Assembly: GCA_902795845.1 (NCBI GenBank)
Contig: CADBMU010000106.1
Span: forward strand, 1-15,344
Reading direction: 5' to 3'
DNA length: 15,344 nt
Origin: an uncultured Erysipelotrichaceae bacterium
Lineage (GTDB): Bacteria > Bacillota_I > Bacilli_A > RF39 > UBA660
The position numbers were made by a program, and so were the translations under genes. The notes under the pieces were generated by a model that made no database searches, was not told the DNA's origin, and saw nothing but the letters and a program-made list of their open reading frames with translations. Positions 7,412 to 12,399 of the stretch are shown here, one piece after another (positions within the stretch are counted from its first letter, which is position 1; each line of letters begins with the position of its first letter).

Positions 7412-8582
7412 TTTCTTCCTCTTTTTCAAATAGTTCATCATCAAGTTTATTGTAAATTTCATTTATTTTTTGTATACCATTTGCAGCATAATTTCTAGAT
7501 GTTTCTTTGTCCTTCCAATTTATCCAACCATTATAAGTTCCAAAGATATTTTCATAATCATCTTCTTTATACATATTACATATTTTTTTAACTAAAAATG
7601 ATGCAGCCTCAATATTTTTATAAGGATCGTTAAGTAAATCTTTTGAATCATAACCAAGTTCTTTAAAAATCAAATCATGATTACATATATTTATTTGAAA
7701 AAAGCCATAATCATCATATTCACTTATTTTACCGTTAGTATCAAATAAACCATTAGATTCATTATCTGCTATTGCCATTAATATATTAAATGGTATATCG
7801 TATTTAATTGACATTTCATAAATATATTCTTGATATTCTTTAGGGCAATTATTATCATAACCTACAAATACTGGGATTTTTGTTTCTTCTTTTAATGAAA
7901 TAGTATTCATAATTAAAGTATCTTTTTGTTTATTCATACTATAATCTTTAATATCGATATCAGTTACATATGTAGTAGTTTCTTTATTTATATCATTTTT
8001 TTCATTTTGCATTTGTAAAGCTGATATTCCTGTAATTGTTACAATTCCTGAAATCGCCGCAATTTTTTTCAAGCTACCTGTTTTCTTTTTTATATCATAT
8101 TCTTTTTTTGTTATTTCATTACTACTTAAAAGTCTTTGAAATGATCTTATTACATCATTTATACTAATTCTTTCACCACTTGGTAAAACTATTAATCTAT
8201 TACCAAATGATTTGAATGCCATTAATATTTTATTATTATAAAAATTTTCAATTTCTTTATTTTTAATAAAATTATTACTATTGAAGTCTCTTACAAATAG
8301 ATCTAAATAATTATTTAACGAATTATTAGAATAAATATATGGAGCTTCTTGTTTTAAAATAGCCCATTTAGAATTTTTAGACATCTTTTTATGACTATTT
8401 TCTATAGATTCCATTATCTTTTTTTCAATATTTAAAGCTAGTATTTCTTTGGAAAATTTATCAAAATCTTTTACATGTTCAAAATTAAAAATTTTATTAC
8501 AATAATATTTAATTTGTTCTGGTGTTTTACCAAAAAAGAAATTATCAACATATTCATCTAGTTCTTTTAAAATATTATCCAA
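7392..8582 (-). CDS. Membrane-anchored lytic transglycosylase (SLT domain)
   Basis: This 396-residue protein has a C-terminal SLT-type domain (about residues 247-380) that should cleave the MurNAc-GlcNAc bond of peptidoglycan. The likely catalytic acid is Glu275 in IADNES, followed by GFFQIN (293-298) and NIEAASFLVKKI, the standard order in this fold. A short hydrophobic segment (about 173-188) probably anchors it, leaving about 170 unrecognised N-terminal residues inside the cell and the enzyme outside. I choose TTG 8582 because a perfect AAGGAGG stands 9 nt before it. The in-frame ATG codons at 8603 and 8657 lack a ribosome site, and the latter lies inside the preceding terminator hairpin. 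It follows the M23 endolysin gene after that terminator and overlaps the DUF1292-like gene. Confidence 0.82.
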   Translation of the reverse strand: MDNILKELDEYVDNFFFGKTPEQIKYYCNKIFNFEHVKDFDKFSKEILALNIEKKIMESIENSHKKMSKNSKWAILKQEAPYIYSNNSLNNYLDLFVRDFNSNNFIKNKEIENFYNNKILMAFKSFGNRLIVLPSGERISINDVIRSFQRLLSSNEITKKEYDIKKKTGSLKKIAAISGIVTITGISALQMQNEKNDINKETTTYVTDIDIKDYSMNKQKDTLIMNTISLKEETKIPVFVGYDNNCPKEYQEYIYEMSIKYDIPFNILMAIADNESNGLFDTNGKISEYDDYGFFQINICNHDLIFKELGYDSKDLLNDPYKNIEAASFLVKKICNMYKEDDYENIFGTYNGWINWKDKETSRNYAANGIQKINEIYNKLDDELFEKEEENERTRK

Positions 8583-8617
8583 CTTAATGACCTCCTTATT
8601 CATTCTAATATAATTAA

Positions 8618-8646
8618 AGTATAACAAAAAAATAAAAAAATGACTA
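8618..8646 (-). promoter_or_regulatory. Possible transglycosylase promoter
   Basis: On the minus strand, TATACT (8618-8623) lies 36 bp before the TTG start. At 17 bp distance the -35 would be TAGTCA (8641-8646), a weak match located in the upstream terminator stem. Confidence 0.35.
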
Positions 8647-8660
8647 GCAAAAGTCATTTT
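8626..8660 (-). terminator. Terminator after the M23 endolysin gene
   Basis: On the minus strand, AAAATGACT pairs perfectly with AGTCATTTT around the 6-nt loop TTTGCT, followed by TTTATTTTTTT. The stem overlaps the M23 stop codon. It closes the holin-endolysin unit. Confidence 0.8.
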
Positions 8661-9426
8661 AATTAGTTTTTATTTGTACTAAATCTATTTCTTTACCTAG
8701 TATGCCAGCATAGCCGTTATTGGTATTATCAACTTTAAAAACCCACGGTAACCATGATCCATTTTTTAAATGGACTCTATAAATAGCATTTTTTATTTGA
8801 ATTCCATCAATAGGCTGTTTGTTACCAGCATAAGTAGTTCGACCATTTACATAATCAAGCCATTTTTTCTTTTTTAAATCATGAACTCTATAAATGAAAC
8901 TATCTATATATAGGGCACCAACACTATTATTTAAATTTCCTGCATAGTTATTAGAATTAGCAATAACATTAGGTAACCATTTTTTCTTCTTTATATCATA
9001 AGTTTGGTATAAAATTATTAATTTAGGTAGATCTTCATAAACATATTTAGTTGGATTTATTCTTTTATCTTTAGTGTCTCTTACTTCAAAATGTAAATGT
9101 TTTCCATAAGCTTTTCCGCTATTTCCCATATATCCTATTTTTTGACCTTTAATAACTTTTTCACCAGGTTTTACAAATACTTCATTTAAATGGGCATATA
9201 AAGTGTAATAACCATTATAATGTTTTATTTTTATATAATTTCCATAAGTTTCATTGCCTTTAGCTTTTAAATTATTTTTTTTACCACTAATAGCATTAAT
9301 AATTATTCCATCACTATGTGCTAAAATATAATCATTATTTCCGCCTTTAAATCCAATGTCTACTCCTTTGTGAGAATTACTATATTTTTGAGTTATCTTA
9401 TTATCTCCTAACACAACTCTACTCAT
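8659..9426 (-). CDS. M23 peptidase endolysin with three C-terminal repeats
   Basis: This 255-residue protein has an N-terminal M23 (LytM-type) zinc endopeptidase domain that should cut peptidoglycan cross-bridges or stem peptides. Ligands and catalytic residues are visible: HKGVD (His19, Asp23), YAHL (His79) and KHLHFEV (His110, His112). About 120 residues follow as three repeats (about 136-174, 178-213, 214-254) of the form Y-R-V-H, W-L, V, Y-A-G, I-K. These resemble ChW-type repeats of clostridial lytic enzymes and probably bind the wall. There is no signal peptide, as in phage endolysins that leave the cell through a holin. I start at ATG 9426 behind GAGAGGTGA; a GTG at 9435 lies inside that ribosome site. 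It overlaps the holin-like gene by 8 bp. Confidence 0.85.
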   Translation of the reverse strand: MSRVVLGDNKITQKYSNSHKGVDIGFKGGNNDYILAHSDGIIINAISGKKNNLKAKGNETYGNYIKIKHYNGYYTLYAHLNEVFVKPGEKVIKGQKIGYMGNSGKAYGKHLHFEVRDTKDKRINPTKYVYEDLPKLIILYQTYDIKKKKWLPNVIANSNNYAGNLNNSVGALYIDSFIYRVHDLKKKKWLDYVNGRTTYAGNKQPIDGIQIKNAIYRVHLKNGSWLPWVFKVDNTNNGYAGILGKEIDLVQIKTN

Positions 9427-9739
9427 TATAATCACCTCTCAAAATATTTGAAGTTTTACCAGTTTCTAAAAAATCTTTTACTTCATTAAACATCTTTTGA
9501 AGGATCTTTTTAAATAAATCTAGAGAAATAAATATCTTTATATAATTTGGTAAATATGGATAAATGTTTTCAATAACATAATCCATTTTAAATGTTCCAC
9601 TACCAGTTATAAATAGTTCTTCAGCTTTTAAGAATAACTGGTATGCCTTCTTTCTAACATCACCATTAATTTTTATCAATAGATACATGCTAAAAATAAG
9701 TATTGATATTAAAATACCAGTAATAAAATAAATTTTCAT
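9419..9739 (-). CDS. Holin-like single-span membrane protein
   Basis: This 106-residue protein has one membrane segment (about 5-24) and a conserved-looking amphipathic part: AYQLFLKAEELFITGSGTFK (32-51), then DYVIENIYPYLP and FNEVKDFLETG. This pattern resembles the LLH-type (holin superfamily VI) phage holins, with the AE...TG.G..K..YV layout. A holin would form membrane pores that release the endolysin. The assignment gains weight from the 8-bp overlap with the signal-less M23 endolysin. The ribosome site (AAAGAAAGG, 9 nt before ATG) is weaker than most here. Without a profile search it could also be another small membrane protein. Confidence 0.6.
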   Translation of the reverse strand: MKIYFITGILISILIFSMYLLIKINGDVRKKAYQLFLKAEELFITGSGTFKMDYVIENIYPYLPNYIKIFISLDLFKKILQKMFNEVKDFLETGKTSNILRGDYNE

Positions 9740-9774
9740 ATTATACGACCTTTCTTTAAGTTTTTTGTTAATAT

Positions 9775-9806
9775 ATTATATGTATTTAACTTATATAAGA
9801 CCGGTC
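9775..9806 (-). promoter_or_regulatory. Promoter with a GACCGGTC palindrome at the -35 position
   Basis: On the minus strand, TATAAT (9775-9780) lies upstream of the holin-like gene. No usable TTGACA-like -35 exists; instead the 8-bp palindrome GACCGGTC (9799-9806), conspicuously GC-rich in this AT-rich gap, covers the -35 position. It may bind an activator or repressor. Confidence 0.45.
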
Positions 9807-9815
9807 GATTAAACT

Positions 9816-9847
9816 AAAAAAAGTTTATTTTCTCAATAAACTTTTTT
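9816..9847. terminator. Bidirectional terminator after the 127-residue protein gene
   Basis: AAAAAAGTTTATT (9817-9829) pairs perfectly with AATAAACTTTTTT (9835-9847) around a 5-nt loop, giving 13 bp with T-runs on both strands. The arm includes the stop codon and last codons of the gene at 9825-10208. It insulates the lysis cassette from upstream transcription. Confidence 0.8.
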
Positions 9848-10208
9848 GATCAGGATTTTTCCATAATATTATAGCATTTTGGATTTCATTAATCATTAAA
9901 TTTTCATCATATTCATCTAGCATTAATATGTTAAAATCAACATGGCAATTAATACTATTATTGTTTCTTTCATTAACAATTTTACCATCGCCATTTTTTC
10001 CAATGGTATATTCATTTTCAGATATTTCATTATTATCTTTTTGATAGAGTTTAAATGACATAAATTCATCATTTACAAAACCTTTTATAAATATAGAATT
10101 TTGAGAAGTAATTACAAATCCTTCAAATCTATTATTTTTTAAACAAACTGTTGCTATTAAACTATTTTCTAAATTATCTATTTTAATATTTAATTTTGCA
10201 ATATTCAT
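9825..10208 (-). CDS. Unrecognised 127-residue protein
   Basis: ATG 10208 follows AAAGGA at 8-nt spacing, so this is a genuine gene. The protein has no signal peptide or membrane segment. Alternating hydrophobic residues in the first 60 positions (LIATVCLKNN, GFVITSQNSIFIKGFV) suggest a beta-rich fold, followed by an Asn-rich stretch and a more helical end (ENLMINEIQNAIILW). I do not recognise a family. It has its own promoter and a strong terminator, standing alone between the C26 amidotransferase and the lysis cassette. It might be accessory to the cassette or unrelated. Confidence 0.7.
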   Translation of the reverse strand: MNIAKLNIKIDNLENSLIATVCLKNNRFEGFVITSQNSIFIKGFVNDEFMSFKLYQKDNNEISENEYTIGKNGDGKIVNERNNNSINCHVDFNILMLDEYDENLMINEIQNAIILWKNPDQKSLLRK

Positions 10209-10231
10209 TTAACCAATCCTTTCAAGCAATT

Positions 10232-10260
10232 ATTCTATAACAAATTTATTTTTTATACAA
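10232..10260 (-). promoter_or_regulatory. Promoter of the 127-residue protein gene
   Basis: On the minus strand, TTGTAT (10255-10260), a 17 bp spacer and TAGAAT (10232-10237) lie 23 bp before ATG 10208, directly after the upstream terminator's T-run. Confidence 0.5.
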
Positions 10261-10282
10261 TAAAAAACTCGATTTCTCGAGT
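10261..10282 (-). terminator. Terminator after the C26 amidotransferase gene
   Basis: On the minus strand, ACTCGA pairs with TCGAGT around the tetraloop GAAA, followed by TTTTT. The hairpin is identical to the one after tRNA-Ala (11070-11091). Confidence 0.88.
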
Positions 10283-10299
10283 ATAAAATATCGTTTAAT

Positions 10300-10986
10300 C
10301 TATTTTTTACATTGTTCTAAAAAAAATCGAAAAATTTTATTCATATTATTATCTATTTTATAAAGACTTTCTGGATGAAATCTCAACCCAATATAAAATT
10401 TTTTATTTTTAGCTTCAACAACATCAATATAACTATCAACACATAAAGCTGCCTTATTTAAATTTGCTATGTTATCTATTGTATTTTTATGTCTTGAATT
10501 AACCATTATTTTTTCTTTTTTTATAATATCAAAAAATTTTGAATTTTTATCTATTGTAATTTCATGAACATAATCATCATCTGGTCTAAAATGCTTTTCA
10601 GGATTATCAATAGTTTTAACAGTCCCATTTAATGCATTTACAATACAATTTTGACCAGCGCATATACCTAAACAAGGTATATCTTTTTCATAACAGTATT
10701 TAGCTATAAAAGCTTCAAAAGCCTCATTTGTTATTCCACCTTGAAGAATAATCCCATCACATAAATCAATTTGATCTAAAATATTTTGTTTAATTAAATC
10801 ATTTTCAAATATTTTCCAATCATTACGATAAAACATTAATTCTTCATTTGGAGATAATATTCCAATAGCAATACCTCCATTATCAAAAATTGCTTGTTTA
10901 ATTTCATCTCTAATATATGTATTAGTTCTTTTTTTAATAATTTTAGTATGTTTTCCAACAATACCAATTATAATTTTCTTTGCCAT
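10300..10986 (-). CDS. Class I glutamine amidotransferase, peptidase C26 type
   Basis: This 228-residue cytoplasmic enzyme belongs to the gamma-glutamyl-hydrolase branch of class I amidotransferases (PuuD-like, peptidase C26). The triad is visible: Cys109 in LGICAGQN, His204 and Glu206 in RFHPES. DGIILQGG (77-84) matches the DGVLLPGG-like loop of the family. Known relatives hydrolyse gamma-glutamyl-GABA or gamma-glutamyl conjugates or supply ammonia to a partner; no polyamine genes or partner synthetase are nearby, so the substrate is open. It has its own promoter and terminator, hence a single-gene unit. The ribosome site is weak or distant (AGAAGG, or GGAT 9 nt from ATG). Confidence 0.85.
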   Translation of the reverse strand: MAKKIIIGIVGKHTKIIKKRTNTYIRDEIKQAIFDNGGIAIGILSPNEELMFYRNDWKIFENDLIKQNILDQIDLCDGIILQGGITNEAFEAFIAKYCYEKDIPCLGICAGQNCIVNALNGTVKTIDNPEKHFRPDDDYVHEITIDKNSKFFDIIKKEKIMVNSRHKNTIDNIANLNKAALCVDSYIDVVEAKNKKFYIGLRFHPESLYKIDNNMNKIFRFFLEQCKK

Positions 10987-11021
10987 AAATTTTCAATCCA
11001 ACCTTCTATTTGAATGCTATC

Positions 11022-11030
11022 ATTATAACA
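11022..11030 (-). promoter_or_regulatory. Extended -10 promoter of the C26 gene
   Basis: On the minus strand, TGTTATAAT is a perfect extended -10 element. The -35 at 17 bp (TTAATT) is weak, as tolerated by extended -10 promoters. It gives a leader of roughly 30 nt. Confidence 0.6.
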
Positions 11031-11069
11031 CAATCATTAAAATTAATTAAAAAATAATTTATATACAAT

Positions 11070-11091
11070 AAAAAAACTCGATTTCTCGAGT
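11070..11091 (-). terminator. Terminator after tRNA-Ala
   Basis: On the minus strand, ACTCGA-GAAA-TCGAGT followed by TTTTTTT stands 11 nt after the encoded CCA end. It is a copy of the terminator at 10261-10282. Confidence 0.88.
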
Positions 11092-11102
11092 ATTAATCAA
11101 TT

Positions 11103-11179
11103 TGGTGGAGAATAGGAGATTCGAACTCCTGACCCCCACGGTGCAAGCGTGGTGCTCTAGCCAGCTGAGCTAATTCCCC
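11103..11179 (-). tRNA. tRNA-Ala (UGC)
   Basis: The minus strand folds into a full cloverleaf of 77 nt: acceptor GGGGAAT/ATTCTCC with the G3-U70 pair that identifies tRNA-Ala, D arm GCTC/GAGC, anticodon stem CCACG/CGTGG with loop CTTGCAC (anticodon TGC), T arm AGGAG/CTCCT with TTCGAAT, and an encoded CCA. It reads GCA and, with wobble, other Ala codons. It has its own promoter and terminator and is a stand-alone tRNA gene. Confidence 0.97.
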
Positions 11180-11192
11180 AAACGACATGATT

Positions 11193-11221
11193 ATCTTATC
11201 ATATCAAATGATATTAATCAA
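11193..11221 (-). promoter_or_regulatory. tRNA-Ala promoter
   Basis: On the minus strand, TTGATT (11216-11221), a 17 bp spacer and TAAGAT (11193-11198) with an extended TGA lie 13 bp before the mature 5' end. The spacer holds the hairpin-like ATATCA-TT-TGATAT. Confidence 0.65.
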
Positions 11222-11255
11222 GTGTTTTTTTTATTTTTTCTAAGATTTTTAATTA

Positions 11256-11456
11256 CTACTTTGTTTTTATAGTAATTAGCCCTTTTTCTAACTCCTCTAA
11301 TGCTCTTCCTAATTCTTTCTTGTTAGAATAATCTTTTTCTTTCATTTGAAAGTGATTATTTTCTAGCATTTGTTTACTTCTTTGTGAAGCAACATGAACT
11401 AACATGTATTTTGAATCAACAATATTAAGAAGTTTGTCTATTGATGGGTATAACAT
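11256..11456 (-). CDS. rpoZ: RNA polymerase omega subunit
   Basis: This 66-residue protein matches RpoZ: MLYPSIDKLLN, then VDSKYMLVHVASQRSKQM (binding to the beta-prime subunit), and near the C-terminus KELGRALEELEKGLI. Omega wraps the beta-prime C-terminus, aids core assembly, and in some bacteria helps bind ppGpp. Length is normal for Firmicutes. AAGGA and GTGAT stand upstream of ATG 11456. Unlike many Firmicutes it is not next to gmk here; it is a single gene between a terminator and tRNA-Ala. Confidence 0.93.
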   Translation of the reverse strand: MLYPSIDKLLNIVDSKYMLVHVASQRSKQMLENNHFQMKEKDYSNKKELGRALEELEKGLITIKTK

Positions 11457-11478
11457 TTAATCACGTCCTTACAATAAT

Positions 11479-11508
11479 ATATTACTAAATAATGTATATT
11501 TTATTCAA
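11479..11508 (-). promoter_or_regulatory. rpoZ promoter
   Basis: On the minus strand, TTGAAT (11503-11508), an 18 bp spacer and TAATAT (11479-11484) lie 22 bp before ATG. Three ATGTAAA copies stand at or just upstream of the -35. Confidence 0.45.
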
Positions 11509-11543
11509 TATTTACATCCTATTTTTACATTTTTTTTACATTT

Positions 11544-11569
11544 AAAAAGAATCCTTATGAATTCTTTCT
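11544..11569 (-). terminator. Weak terminator after the acidic-tail membrane protein gene
   Basis: On the minus strand, an 11-bp A/T-rich stem (two G-U pairs) with a 4-nt loop ATAA has the T-run in its 3' arm (GGATTCTTTTT). It begins at the stop codon. Confidence 0.45.
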
Positions 11570-12329
11570 ACTTTTCAATATTATAAGTTTCAGTTTCAAT
11601 ATCTCCGAACAAACTATCAAAATCTGATACTTTAGAAACTTCTGCTTCTTCAGCTTTTGGAGTTTCATTTTCTTTTATAGTTTCAGATTCTGGTACAGCC
11701 ATTTTAGGTAATTCAAAACTGAATTCATTATTATTTTTTGTATTATCTAATTTAATTTCTTCTTCCTTATTAACATAAACTGAACTAAATGGTGCTTCAA
11801 TTTTAGAACTGATTACATCATTTGTTTTTTCTATTATTTCTTCACTTTCTTTATTTTCTTTAGGTAATTCTAAATTTATTTGAAATAAATTATCAATATC
11901 CACACTATTTTCATTACTATTTTCTTTATGTTCATCAATTTTTGGTAACTCAATATTAATTGGAGAATTTTCTTTTGTTTCTTCTTTTAAATCAAAATCT
12001 GTCACATCTAATGTTGGAACATTTATCATAGAATCTTCAGTTTCATTTGCATTTTCTAAATTATTAACAGGTAAAACTTCTTGATCTTGATTTAAAACTT
12101 CTGGCTGTTTTATTTCAGGTATTTCTAAGCTTTCTATATTTTCATTAGTTTCTTTAAATGCATTTGTACTTTCTAACTCTAATCTTTTTGTTTCTTCTAA
12201 TTTTCTTTTCTTTTCATCCTTTTTACCAAAAAATAAAATAAGTAAAAATAAAAATATTAAAATGGCAATTACTATAAACAATGCTATACCAAAGTATTCA
12301 TTATCATATAACTTATATAGAAATTCCAT
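11568..12329 (-). CDS. Single-pass membrane protein with acidic cytoplasmic tail
   Basis: This 253-residue protein has one membrane segment (about 12-34) directly followed by a basic cluster (GKKDEKKRK), which predicts the N-terminus outside and the tail inside. The remaining 215 residues are rich in Glu, Asn, Lys and Pro and look disordered. Short motifs recur: ELPK at 127-130, 154-157 and 206-209, and D-(I/F)-D-(N/S)-L-F at 144-149 and 236-241, the second near the C-terminus. I do not recognise a family. The architecture (outward N-terminus, anchor, charged linker) is ZipA-like but no folded terminal domain is visible, so a scaffold or protein-docking role is only a guess. I start at ATG 12329 behind GGTGGTGAG, not at the 19-codon extension to 12386, which spans the promoter. 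Confidence 0.8.
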   Translation of the reverse strand: MEFLYKLYDNEYFGIALFIVIAILIFLFLLILFFGKKDEKKRKLEETKRLELESTNAFKETNENIESLEIPEIKQPEVLNQDQEVLPVNNLENANETEDSMINVPTLDVTDFDLKEETKENSPINIELPKIDEHKENSNENSVDIDNLFQINLELPKENKESEEIIEKTNDVISSKIEAPFSSVYVNKEEEIKLDNTKNNNEFSFELPKMAVPESETIKENETPKAEEAEVSKVSDFDSLFGDIETETYNIEK

Positions 12330-12357
12330 TTTCTCACCACCTTCGTATTCTAGTAAA

Positions 12358-12386
12358 ATAATAACATAAGAAATATTTATAATCAA
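12358..12386 (-). promoter_or_regulatory. Promoter of the acidic-tail membrane protein gene
   Basis: On the minus strand, TTGATT (12381-12386), a 17 bp spacer and TATTAT (12358-12363) with an extended TGT lie 28 bp before ATG 12329 and just after the mgtA stop. Confidence 0.65.
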
Positions 12387-12399
12387 GAAAAATATTTAT

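Noticed and set aside
8583..8657. N-terminal extension of the transglycosylase from ATG 8657 or 8603
   Set aside because: ATG 8657 lies in the terminator hairpin of the M23 gene, and neither codon has a ribosome site, whereas TTG 8582 has a perfect AAGGAGG.
11103..11130. Phage attachment site at the tRNA-Ala 3' end
   Set aside because: I looked for a second copy of the tRNA 3' segment in the window and found none, and there is no integrase gene.
11251..11277. Hairpin AATTACTA/TAGTAATT at the rpoZ 3' end as a terminator
   Set aside because: Stem and loop are AT-only and no T-run follows on the minus strand.
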